Assembly: GCA_903923905.1 (NCBI GenBank)
Contig: CAIXZH010000001.1
Span: 1 to 41,525 of the forward strand
Direction: 5' to 3'
DNA length: 41,525 nucleotides
From: an uncultured Bacteroidia bacterium
Lineage (GTDB): Bacteria; Bacteroidota; Bacteroidia; Bacteroidales; Prolixibacteraceae
Positions 1-9,821 of the stretch are shown one piece after another. The notes under the pieces were generated by a model. It made no database searches, was not told the DNA's origin, and saw only the letters and a list, made by a program, of their open reading frames with translations. A program made the translations under genes and the position numbers. How positions within the stretch are numbered: the first letter of the stretch is position 1; every line of letters begins with the position of its first letter.

Positions 1-52
1 CAGGAACGATCTCGTCGCGGAATTTCTGCTTTAAAGTAGGTACGTAACCCAT
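1..52 (-). CDS. rplE: 50S ribosomal protein L5, N-terminal fragment (cut by window edge)
   Basis: Only the first 17 codons are present, reading [17 protein letters not shown] on the minus strand, which is a typical L5 N-terminus. The rest lies beyond the left edge. Its ATG overlaps the TAA of rplX by one base (TAATG), an arrangement that suggests translational coupling. L5 binds 5S rRNA in the central protuberance of the large subunit. Order L24-L5 is the canonical spc arrangement, which supports the call despite the short length. Confidence 0.88.
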   Translation of the reverse strand, partial: MGYVPTLKQKFRDEIVP

Positions 53-375
53 TATTTAATCTCCTCCCCTGATTTTTTTGAATAGCGAACTAATTTTCCA
101 TTTTTGTCAAGGCGTCGACCAATACGGGTTGGTTTACCTGTTTTGGGGTCTTTTAACATCAGATTGGAAACGTGAATTGTAGCTTCCTGTTTGATAATAC
201 CACCCTGAGGACTCTTGGCGTTGGGTTTGGTATGCTTTGACACCAGATTAACCCCCTCCACGATAGCGCGTTCATCTTCGCGAACAACTTCCAGAACTTT
301 ACCTGACTGTCCTTTAGAGTTGCCGGAAATAACCACTACTGTGTCTCCTTTTTTTATGTGTAACTTTTTCTGCAT
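52..375 (-). CDS. rplX: 50S ribosomal protein L24
   Basis: A 107-residue protein with an N-terminal KOW motif ([20 protein letters not shown], about residues 8-27), the hallmark of L24. L24 initiates assembly of the large subunit by binding 23S rRNA near the tunnel exit. The length is usual for the family. It lies 12 bases after rplN and its stop overlaps the rplE start, so it belongs to the same transcript. Only the protein family is inferred; nothing looks unusual. Confidence 0.98.
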   Translation of the reverse strand: MQKKLHIKKGDTVVVISGNSKGQSGKVLEVVREDERAIVEGVNLVSKHTKPNAKSPQGGIIKQEATIHVSNLMLKDPKTGKPTRIGRRLDKNGKLVRYSKKSGEEIK

Positions 376-387
376 AGTCTGAATAGA

Positions 388-753
388 TTAAAGTACTTCA
401 GGAGCTAATGAGACGATCTTCATGAAGTTATCGCGAAGCTCCCGGGCAACAGGGCCAAAAATACGGGTTCCCCGCATTTCACCGGCTGCGTTAAGCAACA
501 CGACCGCATTATCATCGAACCGGATATACGATCCGTCGGGACGACGTACTTCCTTGGATGTGCGCACGACAACTGCTTTCGAAACCGTACCCTTCTTCAT
601 ATCGCTTCCGGGAATGGCATTTTTAACAGTCACGACAATTTTGTCTCCAACAGAGGCATAGCGCTTGCGTGTTCCACCCAAAACCCGGATGACCAACGCT
701 TCCTTAGCACCGCTGTTATCTGCGACTGTACAACGTGATTCTTGCTGTATCAT
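388..753 (-). CDS. rplN: 50S ribosomal protein L14
   Basis: A 121-residue protein starting [20 protein letters not shown], the conserved L14 N-terminus, and continuing with the ARELRD motif near the C-terminus (about residues 103-108). L14 is a large-subunit protein that contacts 16S rRNA across the subunit interface. It starts 2 bases after the rpsQ stop and is followed 12 bases later by rplX, as expected for the spc gene order. Full length. Confidence 0.98.
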   Translation of the reverse strand: MIQQESRCTVADNSGAKEALVIRVLGGTRKRYASVGDKIVVTVKNAIPGSDMKKGTVSKAVVVRTSKEVRRPDGSYIRFDDNAVVLLNAAGEMRGTRIFGPVARELRDNFMKIVSLAPEVL

Positions 754-755
754 GG

Positions 756-1019
756 CTATTTCGCTCTTTCTAAAATTTTAACTAATCTCCACCCTTTCTG
801 CTTTGACAGCGGGCGTGTTTCCATTATTAATACGGTATCCCCGATATTGCAGTCATTTTTCTCATCATGGGCATAGAACTTTGTGGTCCTGTTCACGAAT
901 TTACCGTAAATAGGATGTTTTTCCTTTCCCTTTTCTGCAACAACGATGGTTTTTTCCATCTTGTCGCTGACAACAACACCAATACGCTCTTTCCTAAGAT
1001 TCCTGGCTTCCATAGTCAT
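756..1019 (-). CDS. rpsQ: 30S ribosomal protein S17
   Basis: An 87-residue OB-fold protein carrying the S17 signature: [16 protein letters not shown] near the start and [20 protein letters not shown] in the second half. S17 binds 16S rRNA in the 5' domain and helps early assembly of the small subunit. It is separated by only 2 bases from both rpmC upstream and rplN downstream, so expression is almost certainly coupled. Confidence 0.98.
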   Translation of the reverse strand: MTMEARNLRKERIGVVVSDKMEKTIVVAEKGKEKHPIYGKFVNRTTKFYAHDEKNDCNIGDTVLIMETRPLSKQKGWRLVKILERAK

Positions 1020-1021
1020 AA

Positions 1022-1216
1022 TTAATTTTCAAGTTGACGTTTACGTAATTCAGTATTCAGGCGGGCGATGTTTTTGCGGGTAAACCGAATCTTCATCGGA
1101 TTCTCAAGAGGATTTACGCTGTGATTTAAGTACATGCGAATATACTCCTCTTTGGTTAAGGAAATCTTTTCAATGATTTCCGCGGTTGTTAATTCCTTGA
1201 TTTCAGAATTTTTCAT
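1022..1216 (-). CDS. rpmC: 50S ribosomal protein L29
   Basis: A 64-residue, largely helical protein (start [10 protein letters not shown]; later [20 protein letters not shown]), matching the L29 two-helix hairpin. L29 sits at the peptide exit tunnel and contributes to the docking site for trigger factor and SRP. Its ATG overlaps the rplP stop by one base (TAATG), another coupled junction in this operon. Confidence 0.96.
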   Translation of the reverse strand: MKNSEIKELTTAEIIEKISLTKEEYIRMYLNHSVNPLENPMKIRFTRKNIARLNTELRKRQLEN

Positions 1217-1650
1217 TATTCAACAATTGAAGATTCAACAAAATCGCGTCTAACAACAAATCTGGTAGTAATCGGCAGTTTCTGGGCTGCCAGACGTAAT
1301 GCTTCTTTCGCAAGATCGAACGGAACTCCTTCAATTTCGATCAGAATGCGCCCCGGTGTAACGGTTGCAACAAATCCTTCGGGAGCTCCCTTTCCTTTAC
1401 CCATACGAACCTCTGCAGGTTTTTTGGTAATAGGTTTATCGGGGAATATACGAATCCAAATCTGACCCTGACGCTGCATATGACGCGTTACCGCGACCCT
1501 GGCTGCCTCAATCTGGCGGCCGGTTATCCATGCTGTTTCCAGGCATTTTATACCAAAAGAACCAAATGATAACTGATTTCCACGCTGTGCGTTTCCTTTC
1601 AGTTTGCCCTTTTGTACTCTTCTAAATTTTACTTTTTTCGGTTGTAACAT
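1216..1650 (-). CDS. rplP: 50S ribosomal protein L16
   Basis: A 144-residue protein with the L16 start [16 protein letters not shown] and the conserved [19 protein letters not shown] stretch (about residues 77-95). L16 lies beside the A-site tRNA and completes the peptidyl-transferase region late in assembly. It starts 21 bases after rpsC and its stop overlaps the rpmC start. Confidence 0.98.
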   Translation of the reverse strand: MLQPKKVKFRRVQKGKLKGNAQRGNQLSFGSFGIKCLETAWITGRQIEAARVAVTRHMQRQGQIWIRIFPDKPITKKPAEVRMGKGKGAPEGFVATVTPGRILIEIEGVPFDLAKEALRLAAQKLPITTRFVVRRDFVESSIVE

Positions 1651-1671
1651 CTTTTTTAGCTTTGTCGATGA

Positions 1672-2403
1672 TTACTTTTTACGTTTTTTAAACCCACCTT
1701 TACCGTGTTCGGCTGCAGGGCGGTTCGGTCCACGTTGCTGTTGTACAGATTGCCCGACGTTTGGAGAAAGGTCGCGTTTACCGTATATTTCACCACGGCA
1801 AATCCAAACTTTAACACCAATCAGACCTGTCTTAGTCAACGCTTCAGCAAGTGCATAATCGATATCGGCTCTAAGGGTGTGCAAAGGTGTTCTTCCGTCC
1901 TTGTACATTTCAGAACGGGCCATTTCAGCACCGTTCAGACGTCCGGAGACCTGAACTTTAATCCCTTCAGCACCCATTCTCATGGTAGAAGCAATCGACA
2001 TTTTAGTGGCACGGCGGTAAGCAATTTTGCCTTCCACCTGGCGGGCGATATTACTGGCTACAATCTGAGCATCCAATTCGGGGCGTTTGATCTCGAAAAT
2101 ATTGATCTGAACCTCCTTTTTGGTGATCTTCTTGAGCTCTTCCTTAAGTTTATCAACTTCCTGGCCACCTTTCCCAATAATAATACCTGGTCTTGAGGTG
2201 TGAACAGTTATGGTAATAAGCTTCAATGTGCGCTCAATGATGATCCTTGATATGCTTGCCTTTGAAAGCCTGGCATTCAGATAACCTCTGATTTTGTGGT
2301 CTTCGACCAGTTTATCACCATAATCGTTACCTCCGAACCAGTTGGAATCCCATCCTCTAATGATTCCAAGCCTATTTGAAATCGGATTTACTTTTTGTCC
2401 CAT
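1672..2403 (-). CDS. rpsC: 30S ribosomal protein S3
   Basis: A 243-residue protein beginning [20 protein letters not shown], with a KH RNA-binding domain whose GxxG loop reads GIIIGKGG at residues 73-80. S3 forms part of the mRNA entry channel and has helicase activity with S4 and S5. The C-terminus is lysine-rich and extended. It lies 4 bases after rplV in the S10 operon. Confidence 0.98.
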   Translation of the reverse strand: MGQKVNPISNRLGIIRGWDSNWFGGNDYGDKLVEDHKIRGYLNARLSKASISRIIIERTLKLITITVHTSRPGIIIGKGGQEVDKLKEELKKITKKEVQINIFEIKRPELDAQIVASNIARQVEGKIAYRRATKMSIASTMRMGAEGIKVQVSGRLNGAEMARSEMYKDGRTPLHTLRADIDYALAEALTKTGLIGVKVWICRGEIYGKRDLSPNVGQSVQQQRGPNRPAAEHGKGGFKKRKK

Positions 2404-2407
2404 ACTA

Positions 2408-2824
2408 TTATTTGGTATTTTCTTCTACAACATTTTTACTTGCCAACCGGACAGTTACGTGATTTGAACGCTTGCGAATTCGGTGACCGCGACCCTGCGG
2501 AGCAGGACGTAACCGTTTCAGCATGCGGGCAGAATCCACAAAAACTTCCTGCACGTATAGGTTGCTTTCTTCGAGTCTAACCCCCTCGTTTTTAGCCTGC
2601 CAGTTGGCAATTGCTGAAAGAAGGAGTTTCTCTACTCTGCGTGAAGCCTCTTTAGAGGAAAACTTCAGGACGTCGAGTGCACGATTTACCGCCATTCCAC
2701 GAATCATATCGGTAACAAGGCGCATCTTACGCGGTGAAGTTGGGACATCGTGCAGAACAGCCTGGAATCTGGCGGCTTTTGCTTGTTTTAGCAACTCAGC
2801 GCTTTTCTTTTTTCTAGAACCCAT
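2408..2824 (-). CDS. rplV: 50S ribosomal protein L22
   Basis: A 138-residue protein with the L22 core ([18 protein letters not shown], about residues 27-44) and the arginine-rich hairpin ([19 protein letters not shown]) that lines the exit tunnel. It is longer than E. coli L22 because of a basic N-terminal extension ([20 protein letters not shown]). The hairpin shows no obvious deletion of the kind linked to macrolide resistance. Confidence 0.98.
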   Translation of the reverse strand: MGSRKKKSAELLKQAKAARFQAVLHDVPTSPRKMRLVTDMIRGMAVNRALDVLKFSSKEASRRVEKLLLSAIANWQAKNEGVRLEESNLYVQEVFVDSARMLKRLRPAPQGRGHRIRKRSNHVTVRLASKNVVEENTK

Positions 2825-2867
2825 CTTGGTACTTTTTACTACTATTATACATTTCCCCGTTCATGGC

Positions 2868-3137
2868 TTATCGTTTTTTGTTACCGCCATGTCCCCTGAA
2901 GGTGCGGGTAGGAGCAAATTCCCCTAATTTATGGCCAACCATATTTTCGGTAACATAAACTGGGATAAATTTATTCCCGTTATGTACTGCGATTGTGTGA
3001 CCAACGAAATCAGGAGAAATCATTGAATGTCTTGCCCATGTTTTTACGACCGACTTTTTATCTGCTTCGTTCAGAACCAGAACTTTTTTCTCTAACTTAA
3101 AGTCAATAAAAGGGCCTTTTTTAAGCGAACGACTCAT
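2868..3137 (-). CDS. rpsS: 30S ribosomal protein S19
   Basis: An 89-residue protein with the classic S19 start [12 protein letters not shown] and the C-terminal [16 protein letters not shown] motif. S19 forms a complex with S13 in the head of the small subunit and contacts tRNA and bridges to the large subunit. It is 27 bases after rplB and 43 bases before rplV. Confidence 0.98.
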   Translation of the reverse strand: MSRSLKKGPFIDFKLEKKVLVLNEADKKSVVKTWARHSMISPDFVGHTIAVHNGNKFIPVYVTENMVGHKLGEFAPTRTFRGHGGNKKR

Positions 3138-3164
3138 AATCTACTTTTCTTTTATAATTAGTGA

Positions 3165-3992
3165 TTACTTTTTCCTACGTTCAATGATATACCTGGTAGA
3201 AGCTTTCTTCTTCGAACGGGTTTTAAATCCTTTCGCAAGTAATCCTTTACGTGAACGTGGGTGACCACCGGAAGCACGGCCTTCTCCACCACCCATTGGG
3301 TGATCGACAGGGTTCATAACGACACCGCGGACCCTAGGACGACGTCCCTGCCAACGGCTTCTACCGGCTTTACCTGATCTTTCAAGGCCATGGTCTGAGT
3401 TTCCGACGGTACCTACCGTTGCGCGGCATGTAACTAATACCATACGGGATTCGCCAGAGGGGAGTTTTATGATGGCATATCGTCCTTCACGCGAGGTGAG
3501 CTGCGCATATGTACCGGCAGACCGGGCCATGATGCCTCCCTGTCCGGGATGCAACTCAATGTTATGAACGATTGTACCAAGAGGTATTTTGGCTAATGGA
3601 AGTGCATTACCGATTTCGGGAGCTATGTCTGCACCAGAAAGAACGGATTGTCCCACCTGGAGACCATTCGGTGCAAGCATGTAACGTTTTTCCCCATCGG
3701 CATAGATTAAGAGTGCAATGCGAGCAGTACGATTAGGATCGTACTGGATCGAATCGACCCGTGCGGGAATACCGTCTTTCTCTCTCTTGAAATCGATCAC
3801 ACGGTATTTCCTCTTATGCCCTCCACCTATATACCTCATTGTCATTTTACCGGCACTATTGCGACCGCCGGTACTCTTCATGGGCCTTAACAATGATTTT
3901 TCAGGTGTGTTGCCAGTTGTAACGGTCTCAAAGGTACCTGCAATCTTGTGCCTTTGTCCCGGAGTTACTGGTTTTAACTTTCTAACTGCCAT
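3165..3992 (-). CDS. rplB: 50S ribosomal protein L2
   Basis: A 275-residue protein with the L2 RNA-binding domain and the conserved C-terminal segment [20 protein letters not shown], which contains the histidine close to the peptidyl-transferase centre. L2 is needed for subunit joining and tRNA binding. It has the usual full length. It is 8 bases after rplW. Confidence 0.99.
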   Translation of the reverse strand: MAVRKLKPVTPGQRHKIAGTFETVTTGNTPEKSLLRPMKSTGGRNSAGKMTMRYIGGGHKRKYRVIDFKREKDGIPARVDSIQYDPNRTARIALLIYADGEKRYMLAPNGLQVGQSVLSGADIAPEIGNALPLAKIPLGTIVHNIELHPGQGGIMARSAGTYAQLTSREGRYAIIKLPSGESRMVLVTCRATVGTVGNSDHGLERSGKAGRSRWQGRRPRVRGVVMNPVDHPMGGGEGRASGGHPRSRKGLLAKGFKTRSKKKASTRYIIERRKK

Positions 3993-4000
3993 CTCTTACT

Positions 4001-4294
4001 TTAGATATTGCTGTAAAAATCAATACTATCTCCTTCGGATAACGTGACGAGTGCTTTCTTATAAGCATTCATCCTTCCGGTAATAACCCCGCCTTTTGTA
4101 AAACGGGATTTTAATTTTCCGGCATACACCATCGTATTAACGGTGATAACCTTAACGCCATAGATCTCTTCCACGGCCTTCTTGATCTCGTGCTTGTTTG
4201 CCTTCTTATCTACCCTGAAACCATACCGGTTATACTTCTCCGTTATGAGGTTCATTTTCTCGGTTACGATAGGGCGAATCAAAATATCAACCAT
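4001..4294 (-). CDS. rplW: 50S ribosomal protein L23
   Basis: A 97-residue protein with the L23 start (MVDILIRPIVTEKMNLITEK) and the KHEIKKAVEEIYGVKV helix. L23 is the main exit-tunnel docking site for trigger factor and SRP. It is 11 bases after rplD and 8 bases before rplB, in canonical S10 order. Confidence 0.97.
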   Translation of the reverse strand: MVDILIRPIVTEKMNLITEKYNRYGFRVDKKANKHEIKKAVEEIYGVKVITVNTMVYAGKLKSRFTKGGVITGRMNAYKKALVTLSEGDSIDFYSNI

Positions 4295-4305
4295 TGTCTT
4301 TCGCG

Positions 4306-4935
4306 TTAAATCTTAAATAATTCTTCCACTTTATTCACAGAACTTTCAACCAAAATTATCTTATGGGCTCGCATAATCTTGTAAGTGCTTAGTTCAGAGG
4401 CTATTACAATCTCTACGTTCTGTAAATTTCTGGAGGACAAATATATATTTTTATTTGCTTCCGATAACACTATTAATGATTTTTTATCACTAATATTCAG
4501 ATTATTCTGAATTGCTGCAAATTCCCTGGTTTTTGGGGCTTCAAAAGAAAAATCTTCCAGAACCATTATCCCATTGGACTGTGCTTTATAAGTCAGAGCC
4601 GATTTACGTGCAAGCTCTTTAAGCTTTTTATTCAGCTTAAAGCTGTAATCTCTTGGGCGGGGACCAAAAATACGTCCTCCTCCTCGGATTGTACCAGATT
4701 TTCTGCTTCCTGCACGGGCGCCGCCTGTCCCTTTTTGACGTTTGATCTTACGGGTTGAACCCGCAATCTCACCACGATCTTTAGCTTTATGCGTGCCTTG
4801 ACGTTGATTGGCCAGATATTGCTTCACGTCGAGATAAATCGCGTGATCGTTGGGTTCTACCGCATAGATTTCTGCATTGAGTTCTACGTTTCTGCCGGTT
4901 TCCTTCCCTGCTGTATTAAAGATTGCGATTTCCAT
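4306..4935 (-). CDS. rplD: 50S ribosomal protein L4
   Basis: A 209-residue protein with the extended internal loop of L4 (QRQGTHKAKDRGEIAGSTRK and RQKGTGGARAGSRKSGTIRG, about residues 45-85), which reaches into the exit tunnel. In E. coli L4 also represses the S10 operon; no such leader structure was recognised here. Its ATG overlaps the rplC stop by one base. Confidence 0.98.
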   Translation of the reverse strand: MEIAIFNTAGKETGRNVELNAEIYAVEPNDHAIYLDVKQYLANQRQGTHKAKDRGEIAGSTRKIKRQKGTGGARAGSRKSGTIRGGGRIFGPRPRDYSFKLNKKLKELARKSALTYKAQSNGIMVLEDFSFEAPKTREFAAIQNNLNISDKKSLIVLSEANKNIYLSSRNLQNVEIVIASELSTYKIMRAHKIILVESSVNKVEELFKI

Positions 4936-5552
4936 TACTTCTCGAGAATTAAGTATGAACCATTGGGTCCCGGTACGGAACCTTTAACTATCACCAGATT
5001 ATTCTCAGGAATAACTTTCAAAACTTCGATGTTCTGAACAGTTACCTTGATTCCACCATGACGTCCTGCCATGCGCATTCCTTTGAATACACGTGAAGGA
5101 TACGATGATGCACCAACAGATCCCGGTGCACGCAGCCTGTTGTGCTGCCCGTGTGTGCTTTCGCCCACGCCACCAAAACCGTGACGACGAACAACACCCT
5201 GGAATCCTTTACCTTTTGAATATCCTGTGATATCAATAAAATCTGAAGGCTCCAACAGTTCAACTGTAATGATATCTCCAAGCTTTACATCACCTCCGAA
5301 GCTGTCGAATTCGGCAACTTTTTTCTTCGGAGCAGTACCGGCCTTTTTGAAGTGGCCGATTTCGGGCTTTGTCGCATGTTTTTCTTTCTTATCCAGAAAG
5401 CCTAACTGAACCGCTTCATAACCATCTTTTTCAAGGGTACGAATCTGCGATACAGCACATGGACCTGCCTCAATCACAGTGCATGGGATGTTTTTCCCCT
5501 CAACACTGAATACGGAAGTCATTCCGATTTTTTTTCCAATTAATCCTGGCAT
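4935..5552 (-). CDS. rplC: 50S ribosomal protein L3
   Basis: A 205-residue protein starting [15 protein letters not shown], with the L3 signature [17 protein letters not shown] and the glutamine-containing [13 protein letters not shown] loop. In E. coli the equivalent glutamine is methylated. L3 is an early large-subunit assembly initiator near the peptidyl-transferase centre. It lies 26 bases after rpsJ. Confidence 0.98.
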   Translation of the reverse strand: MPGLIGKKIGMTSVFSVEGKNIPCTVIEAGPCAVSQIRTLEKDGYEAVQLGFLDKKEKHATKPEIGHFKKAGTAPKKKVAEFDSFGGDVKLGDIITVELLEPSDFIDITGYSKGKGFQGVVRRHGFGGVGESTHGQHNRLRAPGSVGASSYPSRVFKGMRMAGRHGGIKVTVQNIEVLKVIPENNLVIVKGSVPGPNGSYLILEK

Positions 5553-5578
5553 TTTTTACTGATTAAGCAATTAAATAA

Positions 5579-5884
5579 TTACACTTTAATTTCTACCTCG
5601 ACGCCGCTGGGCAATTCCAGTTTCATTAGGGCATCGATCGTTTTAGCGGTGGAACTGTAAATGTCGATCAACCTCTTGTAAGAAGATAATTCGAATTGTT
5701 CCCTTGATTTTTTGTTTACAAAGGTCGCTCTCAAAACGGTAAAGATTCTCCGGTGTGTTGGAAGCGGAATTGGTCCGCTCACAATGGCTCCCGTTGATTT
5801 TACGGTTTTGACAATCTTCTCGGCTGATTTATCAACCAGGTTGTGATCGTACGATTTAAGTTTAATTCTAATTCTCTGACTCAT
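5579..5884 (-). CDS. rpsJ: 30S ribosomal protein S10
   Basis: A 101-residue protein starting [18 protein letters not shown], with the [17 protein letters not shown] motif. S10 (NusE) acts in the small-subunit head and also in transcription antitermination with NusB and NusG. It follows fusA after 25 bases with no tuf gene between them, an arrangement that fuses the str and S10 operons. Confidence 0.98.
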   Translation of the reverse strand: MSQRIRIKLKSYDHNLVDKSAEKIVKTVKSTGAIVSGPIPLPTHRRIFTVLRATFVNKKSREQFELSSYKRLIDIYSSTAKTIDALMKLELPSGVEVEIKV

Positions 5885-5909
5885 GATAAGAACGTATTAT
5901 GGTGTTGTT

Positions 5910-8018
5910 TTATAACAAATCTGTTCTGCCTTTAACGGCCTCGAGTACTGCAATTGCAATATTCTTAGGCACTTCAGCATAGTGTGAAAACTCCATAGAG
6001 GATGTTGCGCGACCGGAAGAGAGGGTACGTAAGGTAGTTACATATCCAAATTGTTCGGACAGAGGAACTTTAGCCTTTAGAACACGTGCTCCGAATTTGG
6101 AATCCATGCTTTCGACATGACCCCGGCGACGGTTCAAATCCGAAACAATATCACCCATGTAATCATCGGGTGTTACCACTTCGACCTTCATAATTGGCTC
6201 CAATAAAACTGGTTTTGCCTTCGAAGCTGCATTCCTGAATGCCTGTTTGGCGCAAAGTTCAAATGAAAGGGCATCGGAGTCAACCGGGTGGAAGGATCCG
6301 TCAATCAGGGTAACCTTTAAATTCTCAATTTTAAAACCTGCAAGAGGGCCATTATTGAGTGATTCTTTGAACCCTTTTTCAACTGCAGGGATAAATTCAC
6401 GCGGAATTGTCCCCCCTTTGATCATATCTACAAACTGCAAACCGGTAACCCCCTCGTCGACAGGACCAACTTTAACGCTGATATCTGCAAATTTACCACG
6501 ACCCCCGGTCTGTTTCTTAAATACTTCACGAAGTTCAACTTCCTTGGTAACGGCTTCCTTGTAAGCTACCTGAGGAGCTCCCTGGTTACATTCAACCTTG
6601 AATTCCCTTTTGAGACGATCCACGATAATTTCGAGGTGAAGCTCACCCATACCGCGAATAACGGTTTGACCACTGTCTTCATCGGTCCGAACCTGAAAGG
6701 TTGGGTCCTCTTCAGCAAGTTTTTGTAAACCGTTTGATAATTTATCAATATCGTTTTGAGTTTTAGGCTCAATGGCTATACCAATAACCGGTTCAGGGAA
6801 AGTCATCGATTCGAGGATGATCGGATGATCAAGACTGCAAAGGGTATCTCCGGTACGAATATCTTTAAATCCGACAGCAGCACAAATGTCACCGGCTTCG
6901 ATTACATCACGAGGCTGTTGTTTATTGGCATGCATCTGGAATAAGCGCGAAATACGTTCCTTTTTACCCGTACGCATATTCAATACGTATGAGCCTGCAT
7001 CAATTTTACCGGAATAAACGCGGATAAAACAAAGACGCCCTACGAAGGGATCGGTTGCAATTTTGAAGGCTAATGCAGCAAGAGGCTGATCAATAGAAGG
7101 TTTTCTCTCAATCATCTGATCGGTATCGGGATCTTTTCCTTCAATAGAACCAATGTCCAACGGATTTGGCAAGAAGGCGCAAACTGCATCGAGCAAAGTC
7201 TGAACCCCTTTATTTTTAAATGCAGAGCCACAAAGCATCGGAATAATAACTCCCGTAAGTGTTGCTTTCCGAATCACAGAGATAAGTTCGTCTACAGTGA
7301 TACTATCAGAATCCTCAAAGAATTTCTCCATGAGAACCTCATCCTGTTCAGCAACAGATTCCACCATTTTATCACGCCATTCTTTTGCTAATTCATACAA
7401 ATCAGCAGGAATCTCTTCGATATCATATTCAGCTCCCATTGCCTCATTGTGCCAATAAAGTGCTTTCATACGGATAAGGTCAATCACTCCTTTGAATTTT
7501 TCTTCAGCTCCGATTGGAAGTTGAATTGGAACCGGGTTTGCACCTAATTTATCTTTGATGTCGCTGTACACCCGAAAAAAATCGGCGCCAGCACGATCCA
7601 TCTTATTAATAAAGGCGATTTTTGGTACGCCATATTTTTCAGCCTGACGCCAAACAGTTTCAGACTGGGCTTCCACACCGCCTACAGCGCAAAATGTAGC
7701 CACAGCGCCATCAAGTACCCTGAGTGAACGTTCAACCTCAACTGTGAAGTCAACGTGCCCCGGAGTATCTATGATATTGATCTGATGAACAATATCGTTA
7801 TACGTCCACTCTGTGAAAGTAGCAGCGGAGGTAATTGTGATACCGCGTTCCTGTTCTTGTGCCATCCAGTCCATGGTTGCGGCACCATCATGTACCTCAC
7901 CAATACGGTGAGTTTTACCGGTGTAAAACAAAATCCTCTCAGAGGTAGTTGTTTTACCCGCGTCGATGTGAGCCATGATACCAATGTTTCTGGTATTTGT
8001 AAGATCCCTTTTAGCCAT
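5910..8018 (-). CDS. fusA: Elongation factor G
   Basis: A 702-residue translational GTPase that drives translocation of tRNA and mRNA on the ribosome. The GTPase motifs are intact: P-loop AHIDAGKTT (residues 16-24), switch I RGITIT (58-63), G3 DTPGH with catalytic His88, and G4 NKMD. Domain IV carries the usual [11 protein letters not shown] segment. It lies 36 bases after rpsG and 25 bases before rpsJ in the long translation operon. A second, divergent paralogue lies at 9822-11978; this is the canonical copy. Confidence 0.99.
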   Translation of the reverse strand: MAKRDLTNTRNIGIMAHIDAGKTTTSERILFYTGKTHRIGEVHDGAATMDWMAQEQERGITITSAATFTEWTYNDIVHQINIIDTPGHVDFTVEVERSLRVLDGAVATFCAVGGVEAQSETVWRQAEKYGVPKIAFINKMDRAGADFFRVYSDIKDKLGANPVPIQLPIGAEEKFKGVIDLIRMKALYWHNEAMGAEYDIEEIPADLYELAKEWRDKMVESVAEQDEVLMEKFFEDSDSITVDELISVIRKATLTGVIIPMLCGSAFKNKGVQTLLDAVCAFLPNPLDIGSIEGKDPDTDQMIERKPSIDQPLAALAFKIATDPFVGRLCFIRVYSGKIDAGSYVLNMRTGKKERISRLFQMHANKQQPRDVIEAGDICAAVGFKDIRTGDTLCSLDHPIILESMTFPEPVIGIAIEPKTQNDIDKLSNGLQKLAEEDPTFQVRTDEDSGQTVIRGMGELHLEIIVDRLKREFKVECNQGAPQVAYKEAVTKEVELREVFKKQTGGRGKFADISVKVGPVDEGVTGLQFVDMIKGGTIPREFIPAVEKGFKESLNNGPLAGFKIENLKVTLIDGSFHPVDSDALSFELCAKQAFRNAASKAKPVLLEPIMKVEVVTPDDYMGDIVSDLNRRRGHVESMDSKFGARVLKAKVPLSEQFGYVTTLRTLSSGRATSSMEFSHYAEVPKNIAIAVLEAVKGRTDLL

Positions 8019-8054
8019 TATATTATGATACTGATATCTACTGTGTATGTCAAA

Positions 8055-8531
8055 TTAAAACCGGAAATGAGCAAACGCACGGTTTGCTTCTGCCATTCTG
8101 TGTGTATCTTCTTTCTTTTTGAATGCTCCACCCTCTTCGTTATAAGCGGCAAGCGTTTCAGCTGCCAGTTTCTCGGCCATGGAGTGACCGGAACGTTTGG
8201 TTGCAAACTGGATTAAGTTGTGCATGGAAATAGCCACTTTGCGTTCGGGCCGAATTTCCATCGGAACCTGAAAGTTGGCACCACCTACGCGTCGGCTCTT
8301 TACCTCAACAGCAGGGGTAATATTGAGCAAACCCTTTTTCCATACATCAAGCGGGGAAACTTCACTATCTTTCATCTTCTTTTCAACAATGTCGAGTGCA
8401 TCGTAGAAGATCTTGAAAGCAATAGACTTCTTGCCATCGAACATCAGACTGTTGACAAATCTGGTCACCAGTACATCTTTAAATTTTGGATCAGGCAAAA
8501 TGATCCTTTTCTTTGGTTTTGTTTTTCTCAT
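8055..8531 (-). CDS. rpsG: 30S ribosomal protein S7
   Basis: A 158-residue protein with the S7 features [18 protein letters not shown] near the start and [18 protein letters not shown] in the middle. S7 nucleates assembly of the small-subunit head and contacts E-site tRNA. It is separated from rpsL by 118 bases, the largest gap in the operon; no TAnnTTTG box was found there on the coding strand, so read-through from the rpsL promoter is likely. Confidence 0.98.
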   Translation of the reverse strand: MRKTKPKKRIILPDPKFKDVLVTRFVNSLMFDGKKSIAFKIFYDALDIVEKKMKDSEVSPLDVWKKGLLNITPAVEVKSRRVGGANFQVPMEIRPERKVAISMHNLIQFATKRSGHSMAEKLAAETLAAYNEEGGAFKKKEDTHRMAEANRAFAHFRF

Positions 8532-8649
8532 CTTAGTTACACATTGTTTGTGTTATTCGAATCGGTTGTTGTTCAGTCTTCAGTTTAAATAGTCCGCTCA
8601 AGGCAAACCCTTACTCAACCAAACCTCCAAACAAATAACTAATTTTTAA

Positions 8650-9057
8650 TTACTTTTTCTTTTTGGTAGCAGCTACAACTTGTCCTGGTTTTGGGCGTTT
8701 TGCTCCATATTTCGAACGACGTTGTTTACGACCTTCAACTCCGGCGGTATCGAGTGCTCCGCGAATAAGGTGGTAACGTACCCCTGGAAGATCTTTTACA
8801 CGACCACCGCGGACCAGCACGATAGAGTGCTCCTGCAGGTTGTGTCCCTCTCCCGGGATGTAAGCGTTAACTTCCTTCTGATTGGTTAACCTTACTCTGG
8901 CAACTTTTCTCATAGCCGAGTTTGGCTTTTTAGGCGTCGTGGTGTAAACACGAACACATACGCCTCTTCGTTGCGGGCAAGAGTTCAGCGCCGGAGACTT
9001 ACTCTTATCTTCGATACTGGTTCTCCCCTTACGTACTAACTGTTGAATAGTAGGCAT
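8650..9057 (-). CDS. rpsL: 30S ribosomal protein S12
   Basis: A 135-residue protein starting [12 protein letters not shown], with the decoding-centre loops [13 protein letters not shown] and [13 protein letters not shown]. The lysines whose mutation gives streptomycin resistance in other bacteria appear wild type. S12 monitors codon-anticodon pairing. It is the first gene of the operon, and a good Bacteroidota promoter lies about 125 bases upstream of the start. Confidence 0.99.
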   Translation of the reverse strand: MPTIQQLVRKGRTSIEDKSKSPALNSCPQRRGVCVRVYTTTPKKPNSAMRKVARVRLTNQKEVNAYIPGEGHNLQEHSIVLVRGGRVKDLPGVRYHLIRGALDTAGVEGRKQRRSKYGAKRPKPGQVVAATKKKK

Positions 9058-9180
9058 AAACGTTTTTAAATTTTTGAATTATATAATACACACGAAAATG
9101 AACTCAATTCCAATCCATTTTAATGGAAGATCAATACAATATTCAATTCCGACCGGACGGATCTACCCCAAAATGGACTG

Positions 9181-9209
9181 CAAAAGTACACAAATTCGCA
9201 ATAAAACAA
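9181..9209 (-). promoter_or_regulatory. Promoter of the rpsL translation operon
   Basis: On the minus strand TACTTTTG (9188-9181) matches the Bacteroidota -7 box TAnnTTTG exactly and is followed by CA, as in strong promoters of this phylum. A TTG at 9209-9207 lies 18 bases upstream as the -33 element. The expected transcript start near 9175 gives a leader of roughly 118 bases before rpsL. Confidence 0.7.
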
Positions 9210-9523
9210 TCAATCGGTTGAAAAAAAAGTACTTTTATTCAAAAGTTTAAGCCAATAAGGTTCCACTGGTTAAAAAGACAATTATAAAAATCGCTTTCCT
9301 GAAACCATTCTGATCTGGTAAAAGCACCTAATTCACCCTTGCGAAAATGGATCCGGTTCGATAATTATTTATATTTAAAAACATGTTTATGGCAATGAAT
9401 AAAAAGTACCCCATGCTATCCTTGGTAAGTTATAGTCTATAAATCAATCAACTGCCAGATTATGCAGACAGTAACTTTCCGGATTACAAAAATGTTACGA
9501 TTATTACAAATAATTGGAAATTT

Positions 9524-9676
9524 TCAAAATTTTTCTATTTTTGGTGTCATTGTAAAATAATCATCCCAGTTAGGATCGGCATAATCAGACAACATTCTTT
9601 TTTTGCGTATTTGACCATGCATCCGCCTGACTTTAGAATGACAGCCCCTGCAGGAATATAGTGTTCCAGGATCCAA
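9524..9676 (-). CDS. Possible 50-residue protein or gene remnant with a CxxCH motif
   Basis: An open frame on the minus strand, from a TTG at 9676 (or an ATG at 9622 giving 32 residues) to TGA at 9524. It contains CRGCH at about residues 9-13, a basic stretch (KVRRMHGQIRKKRM) and an acidic aromatic tail (SDYADPNWDDYF). The composition looks more like a real protein than a random AT-rich frame, but no start with good context and no TAnnTTTG promoter was found. The two cysteines could be half of a zinc site. No signal peptide is visible, so a c-type cytochrome is unlikely. It could also be the end of a decayed gene. I do not recognise the family. Confidence 0.35.
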   Translation of the reverse strand: MDPGTLYSCRGCHSKVRRMHGQIRKKRMLSDYADPNWDDYFTMTPKIEKF

Positions 9677-9689
9677 AGCGCTGTTTATG

Positions 9690-9717
9690 CTTGATTATTA
9701 ATCGTTTATTATTTTTG
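9690..9717 (+). promoter_or_regulatory. Possible promoter of fusA2
   Basis: TATTTTTG at 9710-9717 fits the Bacteroidota -7 box TAnnTTTG, and CTTG at 9690-9693 could be the -33 element, although the 16-base spacing is short. The implied leader is about 98 bases. Confidence 0.4.
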
Positions 9718-9821
9718 TTTGAATTTGGGGTCTTTGAAATAGATCTCATTTTTACCAGTGCTGATGAAGTAAGTTGAGTTTCGAACAATAGATTCTTAAA
9801 TTTTTATCTAAATTTTATCAC

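Larger units (their letters stand above)
9058..9821. other. 764-base intergenic region between rpsL and fusA2
   Basis: This divergent gap holds the rpsL promoter (9181-9209), a short minus-strand reading frame at 9524-9676 (separate entry) and a possible fusA2 promoter at 9690-9717. The stretch 9240-9520 is AT-rich and showed no tRNA, hairpin or other recognisable element. Confidence 0.6.

Noticed and set aside
2523-2927. 134-residue plus-strand frame across rplV and rpsS
   Set aside because: It is antisense to well-supported ribosomal protein genes and has no coding features of its own.
9524-9676. c-type cytochrome from the CxxCH motif
   Set aside because: There is no signal peptide and the frame is too short and basic for a heme protein.
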